DNA of 43,254 nt from Mycolicibacterium pyrenivorans (GCF_025821625.1 NZ_JACKSH010000123.1:1-43254), one strand, 5' to 3'; counted from the stretch's first letter, positions 26,193 through 34,828 are shown. Notes: a model not told the origin generated them from the letters alone. Program-made: numbers and translations.

Positions 26193-26207
26193 GTCAACCC
26201 GGTTGAC
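26193..26207. promoter_or_regulatory. Palindrome upstream of the proline-rich gene
   Basis: GTCAACC-C-GGTTGAC has perfect 7-bp arms around one base. It lies 65 bp upstream of ATG 26273 and could be an operator for that gene. Confidence 0.35.
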
Positions 26208-26272
26208 CCTGTGTGAGCGGACACCTGGGAATAGGGTGTGGTCACCAGCGAAAACTCATCCGAGGAGCGCCG

Positions 26273-27046
26273 ATGACCGCCCCGCCGCCACCACCGCCAG
26301 GCTCTCCGTACCCGCCACCGCCGCCCGGTTGGGGCCCGCCGCCCGGTTGGGGCCCGCCGCCCGGTGCACCCCCATCGGGCTGGGGCCCGCCACCGGGCCC
26401 GCCCGGCGGCGGCGCGAAGCCCCCGTGGGCCCTGATCATCGCGGCGGCCGCGGTGTTCGTCGTCGTGCTTGGCGGGCTGAGCATCTGGTGGGTGGTCAAG
26501 CCCGACGAATCGACGTCCGGACCGGTGGCCACCCGCACCAGCACTCCGTCGGCCGAGACCACCGCGTCGCGTGAGCCCACCCGCCGCACCAGGACCACGA
26601 CCGCGCCGCCGCCGCCGCAGACCGAGTCCTACGACGACCAGCTGATGGCGCAGTTGTCCGGGGGGCACGACAGCTCCAACTGCGAGCCGATCAGCCCGCC
26701 GGCGACTACTGCGCTGGCGACGGTGGACTGCGGACCGGCGAGCACCCCCGGCGGTCCACAGAGCACCCGGTATTCGCTGTTCGATGACCAGGCGGCCCTC
26801 GATGCCGGTTTCGACGAAGCGGTCGGGGTGAACTCCGAGCTGCTGCAGTGCCCCGGCAGCGGCGTCGAATCGCCGACGACGTGGCACTACACCGAGACGC
26901 CCGATCAGGTTGCCGGCCAGATCGCCTGCGGCACCTACAACGACGGCCCCGACGTGGTGTGGACGAAGAACGAGGGCCTGCTTCTGGCTGACGCCCAGGG
27001 GCCCGACCTCGAGGAGCTGCACAACTGGTGGCTGCAGTACGGCTAG
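26273..27046 (+). CDS. Proline-rich single-pass membrane protein with a secreted domain
   Basis: 257 residues. The first 50 are cytoplasmic and almost only P, G and W, with PPGWGP repeated; two exact 18-bp DNA repeats encode it. One membrane helix follows ([21 protein letters not shown]), then a T/S/P/R linker (about 80-120), then an external domain with three cysteines ([17 protein letters not shown] and LLQCPGSG, with IACGTY a fourth). The arrangement resembles the extracellular sensor-like modules of mycobacterial serine/threonine kinase regions, but there is no kinase here. ATG 26273 has CGAGGAGC 6 nt upstream. Function unknown; proline-rich tails often bind other proteins at the cell pole or membrane. 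Confidence 0.82.
   Translation: MTAPPPPPPGSPYPPPPPGWGPPPGWGPPPGAPPSGWGPPPGPPGGGAKPPWALIIAAAAVFVVVLGGLSIWWVVKPDESTSGPVATRTSTPSAETTASREPTRRTRTTTAPPPPQTESYDDQLMAQLSGGHDSSNCEPISPPATTALATVDCGPASTPGGPQSTRYSLFDDQAALDAGFDEAVGVNSELLQCPGSGVESPTTWHYTETPDQVAGQIACGTYNDGPDVVWTKNEGLLLADAQGPDLEELHNWWLQYG
26323..26358 (+). repeat. Two exact 18-bp tandem repeats in the proline-rich gene
   Basis: The unit GCCCGGTTGGGGCCCGCC occurs at 26323-26340 and 26341-26358, followed by a partial third copy and a degenerate one at 26375-26395. Each encodes PPGWGP. Slippage could change the copy number in frame. Confidence 0.8.
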
Positions 27047-27092
27047 CGGCGTTAGGTTGATGGTGACCGCAATGCAGCGAAGGGATCAGACC

Positions 27093-28280
27093 ATGGGCCG
27101 TGTTTTTGTCGTTGGCGTCGGCATGACGAAGTTCGAGAAGCCGGGCCGACGTGAGGGCTGGGACTACCCCCAGATGGCCAACGAGTCGGGCACCAAGGCA
27201 TTGCAGGACGCCGGCATCGACTACACCGAGATCGAGCAGGGCTATGTCGGCTACTGCACGGGCGACTCCACGTCGGGTCAGCGGGCTCTCTACGAGCTCG
27301 GCATGACCGGCATCCCGATCGTCAACGTCAACAACAACTGTTCCACCGGGTCGACCGCGCTGTATCTGGCCGCGCAGTCCATCCGCGGCGGGCTGGCCGA
27401 TTGCGTGCTCGCGCTGGGCTTCGAGAAGATGCAGCCGGGCTCGCTGGGCAGTGGCGCCCAGGACCGGGAGTCTCCGCTCGGCCGGCACATCAAGGCGCTC
27501 GCCGAGATCGACGAGTTCACGTTTCCCGTCGCGCCGTGGATGTTCGGCGCGGCCGGCCGCGAGCACATGAAGAAATACGGCACCACCGCCGAACACTTCG
27601 CCAAGATCGGCTACAAGAACCACAAGCACTCGGTGAACAACCCGTACGCGCAGTTCCAGGACGAGTACACCCTCGACGACATCCTGGCCGCCAAGATGAT
27701 CTCCGACCCGCTGACCAAGCTGCAGTGCTCCCCGACCTCCGACGGATCGGCGGCTGTCGTGCTGGCCAGCGAGGACTACGTCGCCCGGCACGACCTGGCG
27801 GGGCAGGCCGTGGAGATCGTCGGGCAGGCCATGACCACCGACTTCGCGTCGACCTTCGACGGCAGCGCCGCCAACATCATCGGCCATGACATGAATGTTC
27901 AAGCCGCCCAACAGGTTTACCAGCAGTCCGGGCTGGGTCCCGAGGACTTCCAGGTGATCGAGCTGCACGACTGCTTCTCGGCCAACGAGCTGATGCTCTA
28001 CGAGGCCCTCGGCCTGTGCGGGCCGGGTGAGGCGCCCAAGCTGATCGACGCCGACGACACCACCTACGGCGGACGGTGGGTCGTCAACCCGTCCGGCGGC
28101 CTGATCTCCAAGGGCCATCCGCTCGGCGCGACCGGCCTGGCGCAGTGCAGCGAGCTGACCTGGCAGCTGCGCGGCACCGCCGACAAGCGGCAGGTCGACA
28201 ACGTCACCGCGGCGCTGCAGCACAACATCGGGTTGGGCGGGGCCGCCGTGGTCACCGCCTACCAGCGCGCCGACCGCTGA
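27093..28280 (+). CDS. SCP-x-like thiolase / lipid-transfer protein (Rv1627c-like)
   Basis: 395 residues. The N-terminus [23 protein letters not shown] and the nucleophile region [17 protein letters not shown] with Cys83 match the SCP-x/Ltp branch of thiolases. The C-terminal half has [13 protein letters not shown] and [14 protein letters not shown] with the catalytic His. No C-terminal SCP2 domain is present. Such thiolases act on branched or sterol side-chain 3-ketoacyl-CoAs, usually next to a DUF35 partner, which I do not see in this window. ATG 27093 has AAGGGA 9 nt upstream; a second ATG in frame is at 27072. TAGGTT at 27053-27058 could be a -10 box. Confidence 0.88.
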   Translation: MGRVFVVGVGMTKFEKPGRREGWDYPQMANESGTKALQDAGIDYTEIEQGYVGYCTGDSTSGQRALYELGMTGIPIVNVNNNCSTGSTALYLAAQSIRGGLADCVLALGFEKMQPGSLGSGAQDRESPLGRHIKALAEIDEFTFPVAPWMFGAAGREHMKKYGTTAEHFAKIGYKNHKHSVNNPYAQFQDEYTLDDILAAKMISDPLTKLQCSPTSDGSAAVVLASEDYVARHDLAGQAVEIVGQAMTTDFASTFDGSAANIIGHDMNVQAAQQVYQQSGLGPEDFQVIELHDCFSANELMLYEALGLCGPGEAPKLIDADDTTYGGRWVVNPSGGLISKGHPLGATGLAQCSELTWQLRGTADKRQVDNVTAALQHNIGLGGAAVVTAYQRADR

Positions 28281-28356
28281 ACCTTTTGCCGCCGCGAAAC
28301 GTGTCTCTGTCTGCAAGCGATGTAAGCAGTAGGTCGGGGTCGACGGAGGCTCGACG

Positions 28357-28680
28357 ATGCGCAAGGCATGGATATCGGCCGTGACGGCACTAGGCGTGGT
28401 GGCCGGCCCCGCAGGGGTCGCGACGGCTCAACCGCAGAACCCGTGGGTCGTCATCGAGCAGTTCGAGCTGGCGGGCTATCAGGTCAACATCGATCGGATC
28501 GGCAGCGCACCCATCGGTGAGTGCGTCGTCACCGGCGTCCGCAATCCCCAGCAGGTCACCCGACCGGTGGTCGTCGACGATGACGGCTTCGGCCACGGCC
28601 ACCGGCGCTTCCGCGACCGGGACGTGATCGACGTCGTCGTGCACCAGTCGATCTCGGTGTCGCTGGACTGCACCGGCTGA
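28357..28680 (+). CDS. Small secreted protein, paralogue of the one at 35703
   Basis: 107 residues. Sec signal peptide (MRKAWISAVTALGVVAGPAGVATA, cleavage after ATA or near AQP). The mature part is about 83 residues with two cysteines: one in IGSAPIGECVVTGVRN, the other in the last line SVSLDCTG, a probable disulfide. Between them lies an acidic and histidine-rich loop (VDDDGFGHGHRRFRDRD). The blocks GYQVNIDRIGSAPIGEC and VSVSLDC recur in the product at 35703. Function unknown; homologues in other mycobacteria are likely but I cannot name one. The start ATG 28357 has CGGAGG 9 nt upstream. It ends before a repeat tract and a terminator. Confidence 0.85.
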   Translation: MRKAWISAVTALGVVAGPAGVATAQPQNPWVVIEQFELAGYQVNIDRIGSAPIGECVVTGVRNPQQVTRPVVVDDDGFGHGHRRFRDRDVIDVVVHQSISVSLDCTG

Positions 28681-28751
28681 CACCCCGGCCGGTGCGCCGA
28701 AAGTACGGTTTATGACGGGATCCGGCCCTGGACTCGTCACAATCCGTACGC

Positions 28752-28816
28752 TCGGCGGGCGCGGCAAAGGCCTCGGCGGGCCGCGAAAAAGGCCTCGGCG
28801 GGCGCGCGAAAAGGCC
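28752..28816 (+). repeat. Three imperfect 21-22 bp tandem repeats
   Basis: Units at 28752-28772, 28773-28794 and 28795-28816 each read TCGGCGGG, a G/C-rich joint, an A-run and AGGCC. They lie downstream of the small secreted protein gene and run into the terminator hairpin. They are not in a plausible coding frame. Confidence 0.7.
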
Positions 28817-28844
28817 CGGCCGGGAAGGGATCCGGCCGGGCCTT
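28811..28844. terminator. Bidirectional terminator between the secreted-protein gene and dctA
   Basis: AAGGCCCGGCCGG (28811-28823) pairs perfectly with CCGGCCGGGCCTT (28832-28844) across an 8-nt loop: 13 base pairs. It lies between two convergent genes. Confidence 0.85.
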
Positions 28845-28857
28845 CTCTGTACGCGCC

Positions 28858-30240
28858 CTACACCGCCGCAGGGGTTTTCTCCTGCGTCGGTTCGTCGGCG
28901 CGCGAGCCGTGATCGTCGTCCACCATGGTGAGTTCGTCGAACGGATCCCGGCCCGCCAGAACGTTGTCGACCTTGTCCTTGTCGATGGTCTTGGTCCACG
29001 ACCCGACCAGCAGGGTGGCCACGGCGTTGCCGGAGAAGTTGGTCAGCGCCCGCGCCTCGGACATGAACCGGTCGATCCCGACGATCAGGCCGACGCCGTC
29101 GAGCAGGTCGGGCCGGTGGGCCTGCAGCCCGCCCGCCAGGGTCGCCAGTCCGGCGCCGGTCACTCCCGCCGCACCCTTGGAGGCGACGATCATGAACACC
29201 AGCAGGCCGATCTGCTCACCGAGTGACAGCGGGTCACCCAGGGCTCCGGCGATGAACAGCGACGCCATCGTCAGGTAGATCGCGGTGCCGTCCAGGTTGA
29301 ACGAGTATCCGGTCGGGACAACGACTCCCACGGTCGAGCGGTCGACGCCGAGGTGCTCCATCTTGGCGATCAGGCGGGGCAGCGCGGACTCCGACGACGA
29401 CGTCGAGACGATGAGCAGGTACTCGCGGGCCAGGTACCGCACCAACTTGAAGATCGACACACCCGACACCACGCGCAGCAGGGAGCCGAGCACACCGAAC
29501 ACGAAGATCGTGCAGGTCAGGTAGAACCCGAGCATCAGCGCCATCAGTTGTCCGACAGCGGCCCACCCGGTCTGGCCGACCACGTTGGCGATCGCGCCGA
29601 ACGCTCCGATGGGCGCCAGCCACAGGATCATGATCAGTACCTTGAACACCAGCTTCTGCAGGTGCTCGATCCCGCGGAGGATCGGCTCGCCCGCCGAGCC
29701 GAGACCCTGCAGTGCGAAGCCGACCAGCAGGGCCACGAACAGCGCCTGCAGGACGCTGCCTTCGGTCAGCGAGGAGAACAACGACGTCGGGATGATCCCC
29801 TGGATGAAGTCCAGCAGGCCGCCGGATTCGTGGGCCTTCTCGGCGAGTTCGGCGCCCTTGCCCGCCTGGCTCTCCGAGAGGTTGAGGCCGGTGCCGGGGT
29901 GGAGCAGGTTTCCGACGACCAGTCCGATCGCCAGCGCGAAGGTGGACATCGCCAGGAAATAGACGAACGCCAGCCCGCCGACCTTGCCGACCGTCGCCGC
30001 CTTGCGGACCGACCCGATGCCCAGCACGATCGTGCAGAAGATCACCGGGGCGATCATCATCTTGATCAGGTCGACGAACATGGTGCCGAGGACACCCACG
30101 CTCTTGCCGACCTCGGGGGCGAGGATGCCGACGCCGACTCCGGCGATCACCGCGATGATCACCGCGATGTAGAGCCAGTGGGTGCGGTCGCGCCGCTTGG
30201 GCGCCTCGGGCGCCGGCGGCTTGTCCATCGTGGTCGTCAT
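28858..30240 (-). CDS. dctA: C4-dicarboxylate:cation symporter, DAACS family (DctA-like)
   Basis: 460 residues with eight or so membrane segments plus two re-entrant loops. Family motifs are complete: the serine-rich loop IVSTSSSESALPRLIAKM, the cation/substrate motif VPTGYSFNLDGTAIYLTMASLFIA, the second loop ASKGAAGVTGAG, and FSGNAVATLLVG in the last helix. It imports succinate, fumarate or malate with protons or sodium; a glutamate substrate cannot be excluded. The N- and C-termini are charged cytoplasmic tails, the latter rich in D and E. It is divergent from a CitA/DcuS-type kinase gene, which fits ligand-induced control. ATG 30240 has AAAGGAAGAAG just upstream. Confidence 0.92.
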   Translation of the reverse strand: MTTTMDKPPAPEAPKRRDRTHWLYIAVIIAVIAGVGVGILAPEVGKSVGVLGTMFVDLIKMMIAPVIFCTIVLGIGSVRKAATVGKVGGLAFVYFLAMSTFALAIGLVVGNLLHPGTGLNLSESQAGKGAELAEKAHESGGLLDFIQGIIPTSLFSSLTEGSVLQALFVALLVGFALQGLGSAGEPILRGIEHLQKLVFKVLIMILWLAPIGAFGAIANVVGQTGWAAVGQLMALMLGFYLTCTIFVFGVLGSLLRVVSGVSIFKLVRYLAREYLLIVSTSSSESALPRLIAKMEHLGVDRSTVGVVVPTGYSFNLDGTAIYLTMASLFIAGALGDPLSLGEQIGLLVFMIVASKGAAGVTGAGLATLAGGLQAHRPDLLDGVGLIVGIDRFMSEARALTNFSGNAVATLLVGSWTKTIDKDKVDNVLAGRDPFDELTMVDDDHGSRADEPTQEKTPAAV

Positions 30241-30305
30241 GGCTTCTTCCTTTCACTCCACCTGGGACTCGGTGGAAAAGCGGTCTGAAAGGATGGTCGG
30301 CGAGG

Positions 30306-30323
30306 ACGTGAGCCAGGTCACGT
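30306..30323. promoter_or_regulatory. Inverted repeat in the dctA/kinase divergent promoter
   Basis: ACGTGA-N6-TCACGT has perfect 6-bp arms. It lies 66 bp upstream of dctA and 38 bp upstream of the kinase start, where the response regulator would be expected to act. Confidence 0.5.
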
Positions 30324-30361
30324 TTTAGTTCATTACGTTCACCGGAAAGGCGCTCGGCACG

Positions 30362-31948
30362 ATGCGACGCACGCGACCCCTGCTGCGCCACAGGGCGTGG
30401 CCGCGGTCGCTGGCCGGACAGGCCATCGCGCTGCAGATCCTGGTGATCGCGCTGATCGTGGCGGCCGGGAGCGCGCTGGCGATCCTGGACGCGCGCCGCG
30501 ACGGCGATGCGGCCGCCGAGCAGCAGGTCCTCGGAATCGCCACCGCACTGGCCGATTCACCGTCGACGGCGGCGGCGATCGAGGAAGGCAGGGCCACCGA
30601 GATCCTGCAACCGGTGACCGAGGCGGTGCGCACGCACACCGACATCGCGTTCATCACGATCATGGCGCCGGACCGGACCCGGTTCACCCACACCGACCCG
30701 TCCCAGATCGGCGGCGATTACCTCGGCACCATCGAGCCTGCGCTTCGCGGCGAGACGTTCACCGAGGTGTACACCGGCACGCTGGGTCCGTCGATCCGCG
30801 CTGTGGCGCCGGTGCGCGGTTCCTCCGGTGACATCGTCGGGCTGGTGTCCGCAGGCATCCTGCAGCGGAGCCTGGCAGACCGCTGGCGCGCGCAGTGGCC
30901 CATCATCGCGGTGGTGAGCCTTGGCGCGCTTGCGGTTTCGTTCGCCGGGGTGTGGGCGATCCGGCGCAGGCTGCTGCGGCAGACCCGTGGGCTGCGGCCC
31001 GACGAACTGCGGGTGATGTACGAGCACCACGACGCGATCCTGCATTCGGTGTCCGAGGGGCTGATCGTGCTCGACCGGGATGGGGTGGCCCTGGTCAACG
31101 ACGAGGCCCGCCGGCTGCTGGCGCTGCCTCCCGGCGACGTCGACCGTTCGGATCTGCCGGAGTTCCTGCGCACCCACAACCCCGGCGCCCGCGACGAAGT
31201 CCACGTCACCGACGACCGGGTGCTCGTGGTCAACCGCTCCTCCGTCCACGACCCGAGCGGGCAGGACGGCGACGGTTCCGAGGTCGTCACCATCCGCGAC
31301 CGCACCGAATTACAGGGCGCGCTGGGCGAACTCAATTCACTCAAGGTGCTCACCGATTCGCTGCGATCACAGGCTCACGAGGCCGCCAACAAGCTGCACA
31401 CCGTCGTCACCATGGTCGAGATGGGCCGTGCCGCCGACGCCGTCAGCTTCGCCACCGCCGACCTGGAACTGTCCCAGCGCCTGGTCGACCGACTGTCCGC
31501 CGCCGTGGGTGAACCCGCGCTGGTGGCCCTGCTTCTGGGCAAGACGGCTCAGGCCGACGAGCGGGGCATCGAACTGACCGTCACCGAGGACACCTACCTG
31601 CCCGCCGACACCGACCTGCTGACCGGCCAGGAGATGGTGACGGTGCTCGGCAACCTGATCGACAACGCGATGGACGCGTGCGACCGCGCGGATCCGTGGG
31701 TGGAGGTCACTGTCGGCCAGGGTGACGACGGGCTGCTGATCCGGGTGGCCGACAGCGGAGAAGGCATGGACGCCAACACTTTCGAGAAGGCCATGCGCCG
31801 GGGATACTCGACGAAATCCGACTCCGACGCCGACCAGCACGGGCTCGGTCTGGCGTTGGTGGCCCAGGTCGTCAAGCGTCATCACGGGGTGCTGACCGCG
31901 GACGTGACGTACGGCTCGGTCGTGACGGTGAGGGTGCCCGCCCCGTGA
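30362..31948 (+). CDS. Sensor histidine kinase, CitA/DcuS family (DctS-like)
   Basis: 528 residues. Two membrane helices (about 20-41 and 181-201) enclose an extracytoplasmic sensor domain of about 140 residues, the PAS-like fold of CitA/DcuS that binds carboxylates (the TRFTHTDPSQIGGDY region resembles its ligand loop). A cytoplasmic PAS domain follows (about 222-315), then a SpoOB-type dimerisation helix LRSQAHEAANKLHTVV with His339 as phosphorylation site, and an ATPase domain with N box GNLIDNAMDAC, G box DSGEGMD and GLGLALV. It likely senses the dicarboxylate that DctA takes up. Its stop overlaps the regulator's GTG (GTGA). Confidence 0.9.
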   Translation: MRRTRPLLRHRAWPRSLAGQAIALQILVIALIVAAGSALAILDARRDGDAAAEQQVLGIATALADSPSTAAAIEEGRATEILQPVTEAVRTHTDIAFITIMAPDRTRFTHTDPSQIGGDYLGTIEPALRGETFTEVYTGTLGPSIRAVAPVRGSSGDIVGLVSAGILQRSLADRWRAQWPIIAVVSLGALAVSFAGVWAIRRRLLRQTRGLRPDELRVMYEHHDAILHSVSEGLIVLDRDGVALVNDEARRLLALPPGDVDRSDLPEFLRTHNPGARDEVHVTDDRVLVVNRSSVHDPSGQDGDGSEVVTIRDRTELQGALGELNSLKVLTDSLRSQAHEAANKLHTVVTMVEMGRAADAVSFATADLELSQRLVDRLSAAVGEPALVALLLGKTAQADERGIELTVTEDTYLPADTDLLTGQEMVTVLGNLIDNAMDACDRADPWVEVTVGQGDDGLLIRVADSGEGMDANTFEKAMRRGYSTKSDSDADQHGLGLALVAQVVKRHHGVLTADVTYGSVVTVRVPAP

Positions 31949-32634
31949 TCACGGTGTTGATCGTCGAGGACGAACCGCTGATCGCCGAGGCGCATCAGTC
32001 CTATCTCGGCCGTATACCGGGCTTTTCGGTGGCTGCGGTCGCCCATACCGCGCGGGAGGCGATGCGCGCCGCGTCCGAGGCCGCGGCTTCGGACTTCCCG
32101 ATCGACCTCGTGCTGCTCGACATCGGGCTGCCCGACGCCAGTGGCATCGCGCTCGCCTCGGCGCTGTCCGGGTTACGCCCGGCGCCGGACATCATCACGA
32201 TCACCTCGGAGCGCGACCTCGAGATGGTGCGCGCCGCTGTGGGACACGGTGCGCTGGCGTATCTGCTCAAGCCTTTCACGTTCGCCGCTTTCCGGGACCG
32301 GCTCGAGCGTTACCAGCGCTATCGTGAGGCGTTGCCCGCGGGAATCGACGCGGCCAGCCAGGCCGAGGTGGACCGCGCGCTGTCCGAGCTCCGCGTCGGG
32401 TCGGACCGCGCGGCGGCGCCGAAGGGCGCGGCTGCCGGCACCAACGACGACATCGCCCGCGCCGTCAGGGATTCCGACGACGGCATGACGGCAGACGAAG
32501 TGGCCAAACAGATCGGGGTGTCACGCGTGACCGCATGGCGCTACCTCGAGCGACTGGCCGACGAGGGCACCGTCGGCCGCAATGCCGCCTACGGTAAGGC
32601 GGGCCGACCGAAGACCCGATACCAGTGGCGCTGA
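31945..32634 (+). CDS. Response regulator, CitB/DcuR family
   Basis: 229 residues from GTG 31945, overlapping the kinase stop by four bases. The receiver domain (1-120) has the acidic pocket VEDEP, phospho-acceptor Asp59 in VLLDIGLPDASG, and Lys109 in YLLKPFTF. The linker is rich in A, R and E. The C-terminal helix-turn-helix TADEVAKQIGVSRVTAWRYLERLADEG (about 180-205) is the DNA-binding part of CitB/DcuR-type regulators. It probably activates dctA, with the inverted repeat at 30306 as candidate site. Confidence 0.92.
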   Translation: MITVLIVEDEPLIAEAHQSYLGRIPGFSVAAVAHTAREAMRAASEAAASDFPIDLVLLDIGLPDASGIALASALSGLRPAPDIITITSERDLEMVRAAVGHGALAYLLKPFTFAAFRDRLERYQRYREALPAGIDAASQAEVDRALSELRVGSDRAAAPKGAAAGTNDDIARAVRDSDDGMTADEVAKQIGVSRVTAWRYLERLADEGTVGRNAAYGKAGRPKTRYQWR

Positions 32635-32651
32635 GCGACTTCCGCCCTCAG

Positions 32652-33731
32652 CTACACCGCGGCGGGCTGCAGGGACCGCGGCATGCCCACGGCGATCGGG
32701 TCGGTCGCGAGGAACTGCGAGTACAGCATCTCCATCGTCGACTCGACCGCGAACACGTTGACGGCGCCGGAATAGTCGGCGACGTAGAGCTGCGAGCCGT
32801 CGACGCCGGATGCCACACAGGAGGGGCGCGCGTCGACCGACAACGAATCGAGCACCTCGAGGCTCAGCGTGCACAGCACCGCGACACGGTCGTAGTCGAC
32901 GACGTACGCACGGCCCTGATCCGGACTCATCACCAACTGCGTGGGAGCGCCACCGAGTTCGACGGTGTCGGTCACCTTGCCGGTCGACAGGTCGACCACG
33001 TGCACCGCACCGCCGACCGCACGGTCGGAGGTCAGCACGTAGACCGCGCCGCCGGCACAGGCGATGTCGCGGATCGGTGAGCCGACCCCGATCACACGTT
33101 GCACCCTTGACGTCTCCGCGTCCACGACGACCAGTCGGCTGCCCACGGCATCGGTCACCGCGGCATACAGGCGCTTCCCGTCGGAATCCACCCGAAGCGC
33201 GTCGATGCAGGCGGCAGGTCCGTGGCCGATGTCGATGGTGCCGACACGCTCGGCGACGACGTCGATGACGGTGATGTCGACGCGGTCGTCGGCGGTCCGC
33301 CCGGCGTAGATCCGCTTGCCGTCGGGGCCCGCGGTCAGCGCGGTGACGCCGAAGGCCACCGGGAAGGTCGCGACGACCGTCCTGGTGTCGAGGTCGATCA
33401 CCGACACGTCGTCGTGGCTGGCGGAGGCGGTGGCCACGTAGGCACGGTCCTCGGTGACGACGACGGCGTTCGGCTCACCGGCGAGGTGCACGACGTCTGC
33501 GTGCGCCAGGCCCGCCGGGTCGAGGATCGACACGCTGTCGGCTCCGAAGTTGGTCACGACCACGCCGGCCTCGCCGACGGCGATGTCGCCGATCGGGCCG
33601 TGGCCGACCGCGGTGCGGCGTTCGAGAACGACGGCGCCCTGCCCAGTGTCCACAAGCGCCTCGTGCGCCCCATGCGAGCCAGAATCGCCATCGCGAATCA
33701 AATGCCCCATCGGCACCAAAATGTTTGCCAT
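32652..33731 (-). CDS. YncE-like beta-propeller protein
   Basis: 359 residues made of about seven repeats, each roughly 45 residues with patterns such as VTEDRAYVATASASHDDVSVIDLDTRTVV, DGKRIYAGRTADDRVDITVIDV and DGKRLYAAVTDAVGSRLVVVDAET, the YVTN/YncE propeller signature. No signal peptide or enzyme motif is seen, so it is likely a cytosolic binding or scaffold protein. M. tuberculosis has a seven-bladed propeller, Rv1057, near Rv1059, controlled by TrcR, MprA and SigE; this could be its counterpart, but the identity is inferred from position and fold only. ATG 33731 follows GGAGG by 11 nt. The AT-rich block upstream probably controls it. Confidence 0.8.
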   Translation of the reverse strand: MANILVPMGHLIRDGDSGSHGAHEALVDTGQGAVVLERRTAVGHGPIGDIAVGEAGVVVTNFGADSVSILDPAGLAHADVVHLAGEPNAVVVTEDRAYVATASASHDDVSVIDLDTRTVVATFPVAFGVTALTAGPDGKRIYAGRTADDRVDITVIDVVAERVGTIDIGHGPAACIDALRVDSDGKRLYAAVTDAVGSRLVVVDAETSRVQRVIGVGSPIRDIACAGGAVYVLTSDRAVGGAVHVVDLSTGKVTDTVELGGAPTQLVMSPDQGRAYVVDYDRVAVLCTLSLEVLDSLSVDARPSCVASGVDGSQLYVADYSGAVNVFAVESTMEMLYSQFLATDPIAVGMPRSLQPAAV

Positions 33732-34191
33732 CTGTCGTGGTACCTCCGCCGACCTGAACTGCGCCGGTCCTAGATTCCTGTCGTTACCGCCCGTCCGGGC
33801 GCGACCTGAGTCGAGTGTAGCCAGCGAGATTCACGGTCAATCGCGACGAAATCGGCTCACTTCACCGCAGCGTCAACGCCTCTCAGGAGGTACTTAAGAA
33901 ACTCTTGGTTATTAATTTGTTATATTTCGCCAGCAATTCGTGAACAACTTGTGAACAGCAGTGTCACCTTCCTGGCAACCGAATCCGCGCGGTGTGACCA
34001 AAAAGGCCAGATAACAGTTTCTTAGCTTTGGCGAAGAAAGTGAGTGCTAAATCACAGCGGGACGCGACCGCGAATTCGCGCATAACCAAAGGCACTGCGG
34101 AAGTGCGGGCAATGGCCCGCGCCCTCGCCGGATCCTGTTGGGGCGGATAGTTCGCTGAGTGGACTGACCGCCGCCAGTAATCAGGCGGGAT
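33732..34191. other. Gene-free region with an AT-rich block
   Basis: No coding frame of quality is seen in 460 bp. Positions 33891-34055 are distinctly AT-rich for this genome (TATATT, TTAATTTG). They contain a direct repeat GTGAACA at 33940-33946 and 33951-33957 (11-bp spacing). CGACCTGA is repeated at 33750-33757 and 33802-33809. CGCGAATTCGCG at 34069-34080 is a perfect palindrome. Two small hairpins, GCACT/AGTGC (34092-34106) and GCGGGC/GCCCGC (34105-34120), lie after the STAS gene end and may terminate it. Confidence 0.6.
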
Positions 34192-34581
34192 TCAGGCCGG
34201 TTCGGCGCTGCGGAGGGGTACGACCCCCGCCAGCGGGATGAGCCTTTCGGGATCGCACAGCCTCAACACGCGCGAGACCGCCGGGCTCGCGACGACACAC
34301 CACGGCACGTCCTCCCGCAGCAGATGGGCGCTGATCGCGTACAGCGCGGAGACGCCGTCGAAGGCCAGGAACGGCACTTCGGAGAGGTCAAGAACGAGCC
34401 CGGACCGTGAACCCGACGCCTCGCGGACGCTATGGGCGAATTCCTTGGCGTTGGCGGCGTCGACCTCACCGCACACCGACACCACGATCTCGGTGCCACG
34501 GGTGCGACAGGAGATCGCCAACGACGTCGACGCGATCGAGAACTGTCGGCTGTCAGCCGACCTGCTGCGGATGGCCCTCAC
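34192..34581 (-). CDS. STAS-domain anti-sigma factor antagonist
   Basis: 129 residues from GTG 34581, which is 10 bp after the stop of the CsbD gene. The fold is seen in TEIVVSVCGEVDAANAKEFAHSV, the central SGLVLDLSEVPFLAFDGVSALYAI, and the helix-rich end VSRVLRLCDPERLIPL. In the phospho-acceptor loop FDGVSAL the serine takes the place of the usual D-S-S-G pattern. Such proteins bind anti-sigma factors when unphosphorylated. The frame is open upstream to 34824 across the CsbD gene, but that part is a shadow. No anti-sigma kinase gene is in the window. Confidence 0.78.
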   Translation of the reverse strand: MRAIRSRSADSRQFSIASTSLAISCRTRGTEIVVSVCGEVDAANAKEFAHSVREASGSRSGLVLDLSEVPFLAFDGVSALYAISAHLLREDVPWCVVASPAVSRVLRLCDPERLIPLAGVVPLRSAEPA

Positions 34582-34591
34582 CGCCGGGCCG

Positions 34592-34828
34592 CTACTGCTC
34601 GGCCTTCTGCCGTTCCTCGGATGCCTTGGCGGCTGCGCGTGCGGCCTCGGCTTCGGCCTCCTTCTCTGCGGCCTCCCGTTCTGCGTCGGCCTTGTCCTGC
34701 TGGGCCTCGCCCTCGCGTTGCAGGTCATCCCGTCCGGTGACCACGCCGATGACCTCTTTGGCCTTGCCCTTGGCGCCTTCGACGACACCCTTGACGGCTT
34801 CTTCGGGACCTGAGTTGTTGTCACCCAC
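34592..34828 (-). CDS. CsbD-like small stress protein (microaggregate-binding type)
   Basis: 78 residues from GTG 34828 (a longer frame to 34930 exists). The start GDNNSGPEEAVKGVVEGAKGKAKEVIGVVTGRDDLQREGEAQQ matches the CsbD family, known in mycobacteria as microaggregate-binding protein 1. The rest is a highly charged A/E/K-rich helix (ADAEREAAEKEAEAEAARAAAKASEERQKAEQ). CsbD is part of the general stress response in Bacillus; its biochemical role is unknown. It lies directly upstream of the STAS gene, so both are likely in one operon. Confidence 0.82.
   Translation of the reverse strand: MGDNNSGPEEAVKGVVEGAKGKAKEVIGVVTGRDDLQREGEAQQDKADAEREAAEKEAEAEAARAAAKASEERQKAEQ

Noticed and set aside
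34069..34080. CGCGAATTCGCG palindrome as an operator
   Set aside because: A perfect 12-bp palindrome, but it lies downstream of the STAS gene and far from any start; chance or a terminator part is more likely.
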